This document shows, in pieces, positions 28,671-39,242 of a stretch of DNA of 64,000 nucleotides. The notes beneath the pieces were generated by a model. It was given only the letters and a program-made list of their open reading frames with translations, searched no databases and had not been told where the DNA came from. Positions within the stretch are counted from its first letter, which is position 1; every line of letters starts with the position of its first letter. Both the position numbers and the translations under genes were made by a program. Source of the DNA: Litchfieldia alkalitelluris (GTDB taxonomy: Bacteria; Bacillota; Bacilli; Bacillales; Bacillaceae_L); the NCBI RefSeq assembly GCF_002019645.1, contig NZ_KV917374.1, positions 1,748,696 through 1,812,695 on the forward strand. The letters run 5' to 3'.

Positions 28671-28693
28671 CGGAATTCCTCCCTAACAATCTG

Positions 28694-30739
28694 TCATTTT
28701 GCTTCTACAACAATATAAACTTCATTAGGTGGGATGATCATTTCTCGTTCAAAGATGGCTCCACTTAGCAAGTCTTTATATGTTTTTTCCTTAATGTCTA
28801 GGTTTTGATTCAGGTTAGTATGATTTAAAATAAACATAAATAAACGTCCATCTTTCTCTCTTCGTGTAACTTCAACGCCTGATGGGGCTTCCATAACAGG
28901 CTCAATCCCTTTCTCCTTACAAAGATGCCTTGCCAGCTCTTGTAAAAACTTAGGTTCAGGGCTTGAAGCGATATACCATGCTTCACCCTCTCCAAACTTG
29001 TTCCGAGTAACTACTGGCATTCCTTTGTAAAAGTCATCCCCATATTCAGCTAGAACTTCTGCACCTTCTGAATGCAATAAATCACATAAAATCTCACAGC
29101 TATACTCACTCTTAAAACCTGCTATTTTCTCTTTTACTACGATTCTATTTTTTTGCTCCGGGAATAAAGCATCGATTTCCTCAACCCATATTCCTAATAA
29201 TTTTCGCAATTCTCCTGGATATCCACCTAGAGTAACTAAGTCATGTTCATTAACAATCCCACTAAAAAACGTCGTAACAAAGGTTCCACCATTTGCAACA
29301 AACTCTTCAATTTTAGCAGCAAGGCCAGTTTTCACCATATAAAGTACAGGTGCAACCACTAGCTCATACCTACTAAAATCAGAATTCGTATTAATTATGT
29401 CAACTTGAATATTGTTTTCAAAAAATGCATTATAGTAATTTTGCACTTGCTCTGGGTAATCTAATAAATCACTTGGACCACTGGAGAAGTCAATCCCCCA
29501 CCAATTTTCCCAATCAAAAATGATTCCCACTTTTGCATCAATACGTGAATCTAGCAATTGGTCGCCAAGTGAACTTAATTCTTTTCCAAGTTCCGCTACT
29601 TCATTAAAAACTCGTGTGTGTTCATGCCCCACATGCTCAATCACTGCCCCATGATATTTTTCGCAAGCACCAGCAGATCTTCTTAATTGGAAAAACATCA
29701 CTGTATCTGCTCCCCGAGCAACAGCTTGATAACTCCATAGACGCATGACACCGGGACGTTTTAATGAATTATACGGTTGCCAATTTTGTTGACTTGGTGT
29801 TTGTTCCATAATCATAAATGGGTCGCCATCTTTGAACCCACGCATCATATCAAGTCGAAATGCTGTCGTACTCACTGGAGTGTCAAAAGAGGGATAATTG
29901 TCCCAAGCGACAATATCCACCTTTTTGCTCCACTTAAAATAATCAAGAGGTTTATAATTTGCATGGCCATGATAGTTCGTTGTGATTGGTATGTTAGGAT
30001 TTGCTCTACGAAGGATCTCGTATTCGTCTAAATACCGATCTAGTACACTATCAGAGTTAAATCGATGGTAATCTAGCGTAATCCCCTGGAACGCTGTTTT
30101 GTCTGGATGATTGCGATCTAAATGCTCACTAAGTAAATTAGGAAGGATAATTTCATCCCAATCATAAAATGTGTGGCCCCAGAAACGAGTGTTCCATGCC
30201 CTATTCAATTCTTCCAATGAACCATATTGCTTTTTCAACCACTTGCGAAATTCCTTTTCACAAGTGTCACAGTAACATTGGCAACCCATTTCATTATTAA
30301 CATGCCAGATTAAGACTGCTGGATGATGACTATATCTTTCTGCTAATTTTTCTACTAAGCTTTTAGCATATTTTTGATAGGTCGGGCTATTAGGACAGCT
30401 ATTATGCCTAAAACCAAACTTTCTTTTTCTCCCTTCAAAATCGACGGATAATACATCTGGATATCTAGTTGCCATCCATGCAGGGTGGTTTGCTGTACCT
30501 GTTGCAAGACATACATAAATTCCATTGTTATATAGCTGTTCAATCACTTCGTCTAACCAACCGAAATTATAGGTATTTTCATCTGGCTGGTTAAGTGCCC
30601 ATGTAAAAACATTAACAGTGGCGACATCAATTCCGGCTAGTTTAAATAATCTTACATCTTCATTCCAAATATCTCTGGACCATTGTTCAGGGTTATAATC
30701 TCCACCATAAAAGATTTTTGGTAGTTTATTAGATATCAT
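28694..30739 (-). CDS. GH42 beta-galactosidase (zinc-cluster type)
   Basis: Cytosolic GH42 enzyme of 681 aa. The start region is FYGGDYNPEQW, the acid/base Glu lies in HVNNEMG and the nucleophile Glu in FMIMEQTPS. Unlike the GH42 at 121 it has the structural zinc cysteines: NSCPNS near residue 115, then CQCYCDTC after the acid/base. The ATG follows GGAGGATTAAATA. It sits between the large glycosidase and the RuBisCO-like gene. It probably removes beta-galactosyl or alpha-L-arabinopyranosyl units from oligosaccharides taken up by the importer encoded in the same operon; the true substrate is unknown. Confidence 0.93.
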   Translation of the reverse strand: MISNKLPKIFYGGDYNPEQWSRDIWNEDVRLFKLAGIDVATVNVFTWALNQPDENTYNFGWLDEVIEQLYNNGIYVCLATGTANHPAWMATRYPDVLSVDFEGRKRKFGFRHNSCPNSPTYQKYAKSLVEKLAERYSHHPAVLIWHVNNEMGCQCYCDTCEKEFRKWLKKQYGSLEELNRAWNTRFWGHTFYDWDEIILPNLLSEHLDRNHPDKTAFQGITLDYHRFNSDSVLDRYLDEYEILRRANPNIPITTNYHGHANYKPLDYFKWSKKVDIVAWDNYPSFDTPVSTTAFRLDMMRGFKDGDPFMIMEQTPSQQNWQPYNSLKRPGVMRLWSYQAVARGADTVMFFQLRRSAGACEKYHGAVIEHVGHEHTRVFNEVAELGKELSSLGDQLLDSRIDAKVGIIFDWENWWGIDFSSGPSDLLDYPEQVQNYYNAFFENNIQVDIINTNSDFSRYELVVAPVLYMVKTGLAAKIEEFVANGGTFVTTFFSGIVNEHDLVTLGGYPGELRKLLGIWVEEIDALFPEQKNRIVVKEKIAGFKSEYSCEILCDLLHSEGAEVLAEYGDDFYKGMPVVTRNKFGEGEAWYIASSPEPKFLQELARHLCKEKGIEPVMEAPSGVEVTRREKDGRLFMFILNHTNLNQNLDIKEKTYKDLLSGAIFEREMIIPPNEVYIVVEAK

Positions 30740-30773
30740 TATTTAATCCTCCATGTGTCATCCTTTTTTCAAA

Positions 30774-33700
30774 CTATGATTGATAAATACGAACTGGTCC
30801 ATATAAACCACCCGCTGCAAACTTATCGATCCAACCTGTTTGATCTTTATCCATATTAAAGTACAGGTTTTCTCCACCTATGACATTACTAGGACGGCCG
30901 ATTTGATAATGGGTTCCTAATGTATTGGTTACTCTAATTCTTAATCTGTGACTACCTTCATTTAAATTCTCACCTAAGTCAAAAAGATATGGACGCCATA
31001 CGCGGATTCCAACAGGCTGATTATCTATCCAAACCTCTGCGGTCCCTCTGATATGACCTAGATCAAGTAGGGCCTTAGAATCTTTCTCTACTGAAAAAGT
31101 GGTTTCATATTCGACAGCTCCACTAAAATGTGGTAAAGCTAAGGCTGTTCTCCAGTCCCCTAACTTACCTTGTGCATGTGCGGTCTCAAAACGAATAGGT
31201 TTTAAAAGAACATCCGCCCCTGAAAAAGGACCATCTGGTTCAATTCGAATAGATGCAACTGTTCCAGCCGGTTGAACTGGGCATTTAGCTATTCCATGTT
31301 GTACGGCCACCTCTTCTCCACCAATCCATACACGAGCCGCCCCAGCACTTTCTAACTTAAGTGTTTTAGCACCGATTGGCATGGTCACGCGGATCCACAC
31401 AGGTTTCCCTATTAATTCAGGTGTAGTATGGAACGGAAGAGGCTTCGGATCCGGAATCGAATTAGGCATCAACCAACCTACATTTGGTAGTGGATGTGGT
31501 CGATCAGATAACCATAAAGATTCTGTTTCAGCAAATTGTAATACTGCTTCATGAAGGATTGTCGCTTTCTCATTTTGTTCGTTTTGCCAATCCTCACCAG
31601 TGCTGAACATTGACGTTTCCCCATTAAAATACTCGATTACACCGTCTGCTAATACTTCACCATTTCCTTCAGGTAATTTAAATCTAATTTCGTTTTTCCC
31701 GTTTTTCCAAAGAGCAGTTATATCAACTTCCTCTTGTCCTTGTCTAATATATGGATTAAAGTCCCCATGCTCTGTCACCATTTCACCATTCACCTCTAGT
31801 GCTACACGACCTCTAGCAGCAAACACCATTCGTACACTTTTGATAAGAATGTCTTTATCATGATCAATGTATTTGACTATACTAGATTTTGGATTTGGTT
31901 TATTGGTATATATCCATTTTGGTAATGTTGGTTTAGACTGGGTATTGATTTCAATACCCACACGAATTAGTTCTGTTACAATTGCCTCTACTTTTAATAG
32001 GATTTCATTTGCTCCCTCTTCTAACTCAACCCATGCAGTTTGTTCCTCAGGTCCTCCAGTCCAATTAATTTCCTTACCGTTAATGGAGCCTGAGATCTTT
32101 GCATTACCTTCTAACCTTACCCAATACTGACCTGGCTTATCTGCGATAACATTTGATTTCGCCCATACGATTTCTCCTTGTTGAACTTTTCCTAAATTTA
32201 AGAATCTACGAGGTACTCTTCCCATTCGCCCAGCCCATGTCTTAAAACTCATATCACCAAGGGTGTTACTGTATACAACTTCCCATGATTCGCTAAAGTT
32301 TTCCTGTTTACTTGCAATCCAGTATGCAGACTCACTCCATAGCCTTGAAGTCCAAGATGTATCATCAAATTCAGGTAGATGCCATCCTGCGTTTTCACCA
32401 TCATCTTTACTATTTTCCTGTGCAAACGTAACGACACGTTGTTCAATTGGCATCACTCGATTGTCTCCATGAAGATCAAAATCACCGTACGTATTATCCA
32501 GTGTTGGAACAACTTTTACTCGCCAATTATCTGTTGGTAATTGAGCACTTAGCTTAGTTAGCGATTTCGTACTAAGGTTAGATGATTGCTCCAACGTTTC
32601 TGTTGATGAATCAATGGTACAAACAACTAATGCAGCAGGCCATGATGTGAAATCGACTTCCACCTCTACCCATTCTCCATCACGCTTATAATCTAGGGCG
32701 TAGGTTTGGCCATTTGTTGGGTCCCAAAGTTGCGGTTCCCCTTTTGTCCTTAAGCGGTAAACCGCTTGTTGCTGAACCTCTGTTTCCAGGTCAGTCGGCT
32801 TATGCATTCTAATTAATCGACCATCGTCAGGTAGCAATAAGAAAATATCCGCATCATCTGTAGCACGATGCAAGGTAGTTCCTTTGCCTTCAACACGTTT
32901 TGGCAACGTCTTATCAACGATTTGAGCGGCTTCTGTTGCGGTTTTTACAGTCTTAATCCCCTCAATCCTTGGATCATCAAGCGGAATATCAACACCGATT
33001 ACCAATCCACCTTCATTTATCCATAATTCAAGTTTTTTCTGTGCTTCTTTCCTCATAATTGTCGTTCCAGATAAAAGTAGCACAGAGAATTTCTCACCAT
33101 TAATGTTAAGTTTTCCATCTTCAATCACTGCTTTTTCCAATGCAGAATCATCGATCACATCAAAATCTCTTTTCACTTCACGCAATGCACCTAGACAGTC
33201 TTGATTTTTACGATTCCATCTTCCTGTGATATTTTCATGCACTTCTTGCATATGTTTTAATGCGTCATGCGGCATTTTATTGGCAACTGACATTGGATGT
33301 TCTGAGCTTTCTCCATCATTCAAAGACATATAACCTGTTGAAGCATAGGAAGGATAATGAACACCCACATCTGCAATATGAACCCCTTGTGTTAATAAAG
33401 AACAAACTCGACTAACTGTGTCTGCGAAGACATTATAGTGTTCGTAATAGGGTTGTCTCCAACCGGTATCTGGTGATGCCCATTCCCACCAACCACCTTT
33501 CGTACTAAAATAAACGGCATGTGGGCTATAAAGGGTTGTTCCACCTTGGAACCATGGAATTAACCAGTGCATCGTTTCTTCAATTGTTCCGCCCCAACCA
33601 CTGGAATGAAACGCTTCTAACCAAACACGCTTACCACCATGTAAATGGACCATTGAAGAGTGAGGCTTAACCTCTCCATCCATATCACATCCTGGTGAAC

Positions 33701-34139
33701 TGTACCAACGATGAGTTTTGATATAATCTAAATACAGACGCTGTGCACCGTGAATATCTACACGTCTAGCTGGTCCAGCTTGGTCACATCCTAATAACAA
33801 GTTATATTTGGCATGCCACTCAGAAATGGGGATGAAAAATGACTTTTCCGCAAGCTCAGTAGCTAAGTCGTATACTCTTCTACGGATTTCTTCTGAATTA
33901 TTCGTATCCTCAAACAAGGCAGGTAACTGGGAGAGAAGCTCTTCATTGTATCGCTCTTTATACAAATCTAGCGTTTCTTTCGTCCATAATGGTAATGGTG
34001 GAAGTTCATCTTGAAATGCACCGTCATCCGAAATTAAAGGAATTTCCTTTAACGGTAGAAGCCAACTTTGGAGCGACAGCGGGAATTGCTGAACTACTAT
34101 TACAAAGCCACGACAGTTGTATCCACCTTCTACCTGCAC
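30774..34139 (-). CDS. Large glycosidase (GH106-like), 5'-truncated
   Basis: Open frame of 1121 codons. From about residue 35 it reads as a multidomain glycosidase: a TIM barrel with [13 protein letters not shown] and [17 protein letters not shown], then [19 protein letters not shown] and a glutamine-amidotransferase-like region. Several beta-sandwich domains follow, the last being a galactose-binding type ([40 protein letters not shown]). The arrangement recalls GH106 alpha-L-rhamnosidases and related unclassified enzymes. The first 33 or so codons are simply the antisense of the GH95 C-terminal fragment, so the real 5' end and the promoter have been lost at about 34041. No signal peptide. 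Translation of a shortened product is uncertain. Confidence 0.75.
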   Translation of the reverse strand: MQVEGGYNCRGFVIVVQQFPLSLQSWLLPLKEIPLISDDGAFQDELPPLPLWTKETLDLYKERYNEELLSQLPALFEDTNNSEEIRRRVYDLATELAEKSFFIPISEWHAKYNLLLGCDQAGPARRVDIHGAQRLYLDYIKTHRWYSSPGCDMDGEVKPHSSMVHLHGGKRVWLEAFHSSGWGGTIEETMHWLIPWFQGGTTLYSPHAVYFSTKGGWWEWASPDTGWRQPYYEHYNVFADTVSRVCSLLTQGVHIADVGVHYPSYASTGYMSLNDGESSEHPMSVANKMPHDALKHMQEVHENITGRWNRKNQDCLGALREVKRDFDVIDDSALEKAVIEDGKLNINGEKFSVLLLSGTTIMRKEAQKKLELWINEGGLVIGVDIPLDDPRIEGIKTVKTATEAAQIVDKTLPKRVEGKGTTLHRATDDADIFLLLPDDGRLIRMHKPTDLETEVQQQAVYRLRTKGEPQLWDPTNGQTYALDYKRDGEWVEVEVDFTSWPAALVVCTIDSSTETLEQSSNLSTKSLTKLSAQLPTDNWRVKVVPTLDNTYGDFDLHGDNRVMPIEQRVVTFAQENSKDDGENAGWHLPEFDDTSWTSRLWSESAYWIASKQENFSESWEVVYSNTLGDMSFKTWAGRMGRVPRRFLNLGKVQQGEIVWAKSNVIADKPGQYWVRLEGNAKISGSINGKEINWTGGPEEQTAWVELEEGANEILLKVEAIVTELIRVGIEINTQSKPTLPKWIYTNKPNPKSSIVKYIDHDKDILIKSVRMVFAARGRVALEVNGEMVTEHGDFNPYIRQGQEEVDITALWKNGKNEIRFKLPEGNGEVLADGVIEYFNGETSMFSTGEDWQNEQNEKATILHEAVLQFAETESLWLSDRPHPLPNVGWLMPNSIPDPKPLPFHTTPELIGKPVWIRVTMPIGAKTLKLESAGAARVWIGGEEVAVQHGIAKCPVQPAGTVASIRIEPDGPFSGADVLLKPIRFETAHAQGKLGDWRTALALPHFSGAVEYETTFSVEKDSKALLDLGHIRGTAEVWIDNQPVGIRVWRPYLFDLGENLNEGSHRLRIRVTNTLGTHYQIGRPSNVIGGENLYFNMDKDQTGWIDKFAAGGLYGPVRIYQS

Positions 34140-34393
34140 TTCCTAAAGCGTGGAAGAAAGGATCTATTAATGGACTAAGAGCCCGTGGTGGGTTTGAGGT
34201 TGAGATGGAGTGGGTGGATGGAAAGATTTCTGGAGCTCAAATAAAGTCTCAAAATGATGGGTTATGCAGAATAAGAACCGATCAAGCAATTGATTTAGTA
34301 GACGAAGAATATTCAATGATAGATGGGATTTTAGAATTCCAAGCAGAAGCTGGAAAAATATATTCGTTGAAGCGTAAGGTTGAAATTGTGTAA
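34041..34393 (+). pseudogene. GH95 alpha-L-fucosidase, C-terminal fragment
   Basis: The frame reads [20 protein letters not shown], then [28 protein letters not shown] and a closing beta domain. This is the characteristic end of GH95 enzymes (NFGxTAGIAEMLLQSH, LLPALPx[10 protein letters not shown]). It joins directly to the antisense of the truncated large glycosidase at about 34041, with no start codon or ribosome site. Most likely it is the other end of the gene whose N-terminal piece is at 22949; about 350 codons are missing between them. Confidence 0.85.
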
Positions 34394-34443
34394 ATAATGG
34401 TCCAAGAAAACCTATAAAAACGAAGCGGAAGAGAGTGGTAGAG

Positions 34444-35153
34444 ATGATAAGTAAAACAAAAAGACCAGAAATGATTAGACCAGGTATGTTTGGTGGTATT
34501 GATCTGCGGATACAAGACGTAATGTCTTTGATTATCATAATGAAGTGTTAATCCGTCATGAAGCGCCTGTTGATTTTGTATTTATTGGAGATTCAATTAC
34601 AGATATGTGGGATATTGAAACTTATTTTGGAGGTAATAATCGTCGTCTTGTAAATAGAGGGATTGGCGGGGATATGACGCCGTTTGTACGTCGCCGTTTT
34701 GCAGCAGATGTTGTTCAATTAAAACCAACATATGCGGTAATTAAGATAGGAATCAATAATACATGGGCATTAGATGAATGGCAGCCACAAAACAGAAAAC
34801 CAGCGAAACAAATCCATGACGAAATCTTAAATGATATTAAGGATATGGTGATTCAAGCAAAAGATGCGGGGATTGTGCCGATTATTGGTTCTTTACTTCC
34901 TACAAGAATAGATACAAATAAACAAACAAATGAACGTAATGAGCTTGTTCTTGAAATTAATTGTTCTCTCAAGGAACTGACATTGATCGAAGATGGTATT
35001 TATATAGACTATCATTCGTCAATGGTTGAAGAAGATGGAAAAACATTGCTTCCAGGCTTAGCAAATGACGGACTCCACCCACATGTAGTTGGTTATGATA
35101 TCATGGCAGATGTTTTACGTAGTGAATTAAGTAAACATGGAATTCAAATCTAA
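34444..35153 (+). CDS. SGNH/GDSL hydrolase, probable acetylesterase, with frameshift
   Basis: The main frame (from GTG 34545) encodes the SGNH fold: FIGDSITDMW with the nucleophile Ser (block I), GIGGDMT (block II), KIGINNTW (block III) and DGLHPHVVGY with the catalytic Asp/His (block V). Such enzymes deacetylate plant polysaccharides such as rhamnogalacturonan or xylan. The natural N-terminus appears to begin at ATG 34444 (MISKTKRPEMIRPGMFGG), but that frame shifts at about 34500. After a one-base change it joins SADTRRNVFDYHNEVLIRHE, which leads directly into the GDSL domain. Either an error or an inactivating mutation. It lies 50 bases after the GH95 remnant in the same operon. Confidence 0.75.
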
Positions 35154-35183
35154 AAATACAGAATGCAATAGAGGGGGAGACCT

Positions 35184-36179
35184 GTGAATATAGAACCGTA
35201 TTTAACTCCATATAAATATGGAAAACCTGTTTTGGTAGGGTCAGGAAAAGAAGGTCACTTTGACAAAAAGGCAGTCGATTGCCCATTTGTTTTTCAACAT
35301 AATGATAAGTTTTACATGATGTATGTTGGTTTTGACGGGGCTGGATATCAGACTGCATTAGCGACTAGTTCCGATTTATTAAACTGGGATCATCTTAGTG
35401 TCATTCTTAAACGAGATGCAGGGAACGGCTGGGATAATAACAACATTGCTGGAACGTGGATGTTGAAAGTACACAATATGGAAGCCGCACCAGTTCTGAA
35501 AAAATGGGATAATAAGTATTGGTTAGTGTACCATGCATATCCAAATCAAGGGTATGAAGAAGGCCCTGCAAAAATTGGCTTAGCTTGGACAGAAGATGAA
35601 AATTTATTAGAATGGAATCGTTTACCAGATCCAATTATCGTTCCCGAAGAACAATTTGAGTGGGAATCTGGAGGGTTATATAAAGAATGCTTGATCGAGC
35701 ATGAGGGTCAGTTCTATTTATATTACAATGCAAAAACGAGTGAAAAAAGATGGAGAGAACAAACGGGTGTAGCATTTTCTAAAGATTTAAAGACTTGGAC
35801 CAAATATGACAATAACCCAGTACTTAAGGTGACTCCAGACGCATGGGACTGCGGCTTTGCCAGTGACCCGTGTATCTTAAAAAATGGAGATGAGTGGGTG
35901 ATGTACTATTTTGGGTTTAACTATAAACAAGCCCAAGAAGGGTTAGCACTATCAAAGGATTTATTAAATTGGGAGAAGTACCCTGAACCCATTATTCGTG
36001 TAGGAGAAGGGGATGAGATTGACTCCATATTTGCTCATAAGCCATCTGTAATTACCCATAATGGTGTGTTATATCATTTTTACACGGCAAGTAGAAGATA
36101 CCGTGAAGGTGATCCAACACTTAATTTCATTGATGAGTTCAGGACGATTAGTGTTGCGACTAATAAAGATATATCTTAA
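35184..36179 (+). CDS. Five-bladed beta-propeller glycosidase (GH43/GH117-like)
   Basis: 331 aa with repeated propeller blades, each with an FYLYYNA- or FYMMYVG-type strand followed by SSDLLNW, SKDLKTW or SKDLLNWEKY. This is the pattern of GH43, GH32/68/117 and GH130-type enzymes. Candidate acidic residues lie in VDCPFVF, YKECLIEHE and SDPCIL. No signal peptide, so it probably acts on imported oligosaccharides, for example arabinosyl or galactosyl units. GTG start five bases after AGGGGGAG, 30 bases from the GDSL gene. Last gene of the plus-strand operon and intact. The family number is uncertain by eye. Confidence 0.8.
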   Translation: MNIEPYLTPYKYGKPVLVGSGKEGHFDKKAVDCPFVFQHNDKFYMMYVGFDGAGYQTALATSSDLLNWDHLSVILKRDAGNGWDNNNIAGTWMLKVHNMEAAPVLKKWDNKYWLVYHAYPNQGYEEGPAKIGLAWTEDENLLEWNRLPDPIIVPEEQFEWESGGLYKECLIEHEGQFYLYYNAKTSEKRWREQTGVAFSKDLKTWTKYDNNPVLKVTPDAWDCGFASDPCILKNGDEWVMYYFGFNYKQAQEGLALSKDLLNWEKYPEPIIRVGEGDEIDSIFAHKPSVITHNGVLYHFYTASRRYREGDPTLNFIDEFRTISVATNKDIS

Positions 36180-36188
36180 AGGATAGTA

Positions 36189-36234
36189 AAGCAGAAGATC
36201 TTAGTTTAAGTGGCTGAGATCTTCTGCTTTTTTA
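36189..36234 (+). terminator. Strong Rho-independent terminator
   Basis: AAGCAGAAGATCT-tag and CtgAGATCTTCTGCTTTTTT form a stem of about 14 pairs with a T-run, ten bases after the propeller-glycosidase stop. Confidence 0.93.
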
Positions 36235-36648
36235 CTCAAAAAAACCAACCATCACCCCTGTTCTATTACTTGAAAGATAAAATGGATTGCGAGCTCACTC
36301 CTAGTTATTGCTAGGATATTGTTGAAAAGATAAACCTACAAAAAGGTGGGATGTCCTAAAAGTCATTAATTAATGATCTTGTGGTCATCCCTATTATGTG
36401 GATAAACATTGCAAATCCAGCGATTAGGTATCATATAAAAATGATATCCTTTGTAATGCCCCAAGATTTCTTATCCTATAAAATCTTTCGATAGGACTTT
36501 TGGACTAAAAAACACTTTTCTAACAAAATATTTGAAAATTCGACAGAAATCTTCTATTTTCACGAAACCTCTTGTTTATAATTAAGGATAAGCTGGTTAA
36601 AAGGACCTAGTTTTTGATGAGAAGGTCTTATGTGATGGAGGCATTTAT
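36235..36648. other. Intergenic region before the helicase island
   Basis: No gene seen in about 410 bases. It contains a small palindrome GGTATCAT / ATGATATCC (36427-36449) and a TATAAT at 36577-36582 that may be a -10 box for the helicase gene at 36649, although no good -35 box lies 17 bases upstream of it. Confidence 0.4.
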
Positions 36649-39225
36649 ATGAAAGTACTAGCATTAGAAAAGTTCTTTAAGTCTGTTCCTGGAGAAAAGC
36701 AAGGGTTAGTCAATGAGCGGGTGAAGGCTTTTGTTAAAGAGTTAAGTGAAAAAAATTATAATTATAAATCTGTTTTAAAGGGCTATAGTTCGAGAAAAGT
36801 GGAGTCCTTACAAAATAACATTTTAAAGTTTCCCGTTGGTAGTGACCGTGTATTGTATACATATGGTAGCGAGCTTCCATTTATAGGGAAAGAATATCAC
36901 CACTGCATTGTTTTATTGGAATATAGTAATCATGATAAACAAATACGGACAGCTCGTAATAGAGAGTTTACGAAACAGCGGGTTGTTGATTATAAAATGA
37001 TTGAGGAAAGTGAAAATAATGAAAATACGGTTGAGAAACAGCTGGTCAATCTTAGTTATGAAGATTCCATCGTTAGAATTTTTGAGGTAGAAGAGCTCGA
37101 AAAGGTGTTTGGTGATAGTGAGTATTTCTATCATTTAAACGAGGAACAAACGAAGATTGTTAAGTTAAAAGATAAAGGCGAATTTGTGTTTGGATCTGCT
37201 GGGAGTGGAAAAACGACGATAGGCGTCTATAAAATTGTAGAATTTCTACAAAATTTGAATCACCCAGACATCAAGCTCTGCTATTTCACATTTTCGCGGA
37301 ATTTAAAGGACCGCACAGAACGTTTTTTTGAAAAGCTTGCGGGTGAGTTATATGGAATGAGTCGAAATGAGTTTCATGACAAGGTTGACTTTTTTACCGT
37401 AGAGGAATATTTGGAGCAAATGTCAGGTGGAACTGCGAAAATTATTACTTATGAAAAATTCATAGAGTGGTACAAATCCTACATTCCTGGACATAACTTT
37501 GATGAAAGTGCTTTATGGAAGGAACGTAGAGGGATTTTTCAGGGAATGATCGGGAAGAATTGGCAATATGAAATAGAGGTCCCTGTTTCCGGTTTTGATA
37601 AAAAGCTGCTAAAGGTGTTAGCTGAGCATGAGTATATTAAATGGAATAAGACCAAAAAGTCTTTTCAGCTGACTCAGGAATTAAATGCAATCTGCAGCAA
37701 TATTGATAAAAAATTCGGAGATAGTCAAGATTTCCGTCAGCAGGTTGTTAAGTGCTACAACTTGAAGATTAGCGCCAAAAAAGAGCTGTCGGAACAAGAG
37801 TATCTTGAGTTAAATGAATCGTATAGCTTGTTTTCAAAAGGCGATCGAGCAAAGGTATGTAAACACTATAAAAGCTTTGCCCAGCATGTTCATCATCTAG
37901 GGAAGGTTGATTTTGTTGAGGAAGGAGAGCTTGTTAGAGCGCTTCTGCCTGAGACTCAATCAGTCTATGACTATATCATTATTGATGAAGTTCAGGATTT
38001 AACTGAGCTCCAGGTATATTACTTATGCCAGCTTGTGAAGGACAAGAAAAATGTTTATGTGTGTGGTGATTTTAATCAAACCATTAATCCAACCTTTTTT
38101 AAGATTGGAAGAATAGAGAGCATTTTTAAATTTCTTGGAGGACTCACGAGCTTTGAGGAAACTACTTTACAAAAAAATTATCGTTCGAGCAAAGATATTG
38201 TCAAGCTTGCAAATGAACTCGCTGAGCTCAGAGGCAGTTCATTTACAACCAAATTAGATTATGAATATACAGAAAAAGCTGTAAGAGAAAATACGAAAAA
38301 GCCGTATTTATATGTAGGAGAGCAAAGTGATTTGTTTTCTTATATAAAGGATAAAAGTTATGTATCCGTAGTGGTTGGTAGTAGTCAAACCAAAAGTGAA
38401 CTAAAGCTAAAATACCCTGAAATCGCGACAAGGATTTTAACAGTCTCAGAAATTAAAGGGATTGAACGCAAATACATCATTACTTATAACTTGCTATCAG
38501 ACTATAAGGAACAATGGGATGAGATTTTTAAGAAATTAGCATCAAACTCAAAGCTTAATTCTGAGCTATATCGTTATTATTTCAACATTTTTTATGTAGG
38601 AATAACAAGAGCACGAGATGTCCTTGGAATGGTAGAAGACGATTTATCCGAGGGAATGAGGAATTGGCTCGTTAATAAAGTGGATATTGTTCAACGGTTT
38701 GATGTTGATCAGCTATCACTTCAAGAAGGATCAACAATAATGGATTTTTTAAATGAAGCCTTTGAGTACGAGGAAATGGGATTACTTCAAGATGCAATTG
38801 AAGCTTATCGTAGCTTAATCGATTTAAACGATGATGCGATTAAAACTCGTGCAGAGCTTGGAGTGAAGCGCTGTGAAACAAAAGTGGATTTTCAGAATGA
38901 TAAAAACTACACAAAATGTGGTGAACGACTATTAAAACTGAAGCAATACGATGAGGCGGTATCTTACTTAAGGCAAGACAAAAATGGGAATCCCAAAGCA
39001 TTACTAACAGCGATTCTTAAGTCAACAACACCCGAACGATTTAACACCTATAAAGAGCTTGAACGATTAAATACAAATCCTTTAAAGGTGTTAACGGAAA
39101 TCGGGGATGAAGATTTGACAAGAAGGTTTATAAAAAATGAGATCAAACCGTTTTCGGTACAAATGGACGAACTAGTACGACAATCAACAAAGGCAAAGGA
39201 AGTATTCGTTACAATTAATCGGTAA
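36649..39225 (+). CDS. UvrD/Rep-type superfamily 1 helicase with N-terminal extension and TPR-like tail
   Basis: 858 aa. Residues 1-150 form an extension that by eye resembles a RelE/ParE-type fold (short helices, then LKFPVGSDRVLYTY strands). The helicase core begins at about 175: Walker A GSAGSGKTT (about 180-188), Walker B YIIIDEVQDL (about 443-452), motif III VCGDFNQTINP, motif IV QKNYRSS and motif VI FYVGITRARD (about 648). After about 680, helical repeats (EYEEMGLLQDAIEAYRSLI, LKLKQYDEAVSYL) look like TPRs. It would unwind or translocate on DNA using ATP. ATG follows GATGGAGG. It is 17 bases from the coiled-coil gene, so the two are one unit. Defence or repair role inferred from the island. 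Confidence 0.85.
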   Translation: MKVLALEKFFKSVPGEKQGLVNERVKAFVKELSEKNYNYKSVLKGYSSRKVESLQNNILKFPVGSDRVLYTYGSELPFIGKEYHHCIVLLEYSNHDKQIRTARNREFTKQRVVDYKMIEESENNENTVEKQLVNLSYEDSIVRIFEVEELEKVFGDSEYFYHLNEEQTKIVKLKDKGEFVFGSAGSGKTTIGVYKIVEFLQNLNHPDIKLCYFTFSRNLKDRTERFFEKLAGELYGMSRNEFHDKVDFFTVEEYLEQMSGGTAKIITYEKFIEWYKSYIPGHNFDESALWKERRGIFQGMIGKNWQYEIEVPVSGFDKKLLKVLAEHEYIKWNKTKKSFQLTQELNAICSNIDKKFGDSQDFRQQVVKCYNLKISAKKELSEQEYLELNESYSLFSKGDRAKVCKHYKSFAQHVHHLGKVDFVEEGELVRALLPETQSVYDYIIIDEVQDLTELQVYYLCQLVKDKKNVYVCGDFNQTINPTFFKIGRIESIFKFLGGLTSFEETTLQKNYRSSKDIVKLANELAELRGSSFTTKLDYEYTEKAVRENTKKPYLYVGEQSDLFSYIKDKSYVSVVVGSSQTKSELKLKYPEIATRILTVSEIKGIERKYIITYNLLSDYKEQWDEIFKKLASNSKLNSELYRYYFNIFYVGITRARDVLGMVEDDLSEGMRNWLVNKVDIVQRFDVDQLSLQEGSTIMDFLNEAFEYEEMGLLQDAIEAYRSLIDLNDDAIKTRAELGVKRCETKVDFQNDKNYTKCGERLLKLKQYDEAVSYLRQDKNGNPKALLTAILKSTTPERFNTYKELERLNTNPLKVLTEIGDEDLTRRFIKNEIKPFSVQMDELVRQSTKAKEVFVTINR

Positions 39226-39242
39226 GGGGAGAATAATAAGCT

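Noticed and set aside
31600-32130. Plus-strand open frames of about 87 codons opposite the large glycosidase
   Set aside because: Antisense shadows of a well-supported coding frame.
36427-36449. Palindrome GGTATCAT / ATGATATCC as an operator for the helicase module
   Set aside because: Too far (about 200 bases) from the gene and single-copy; could be chance in AT-rich sequence.
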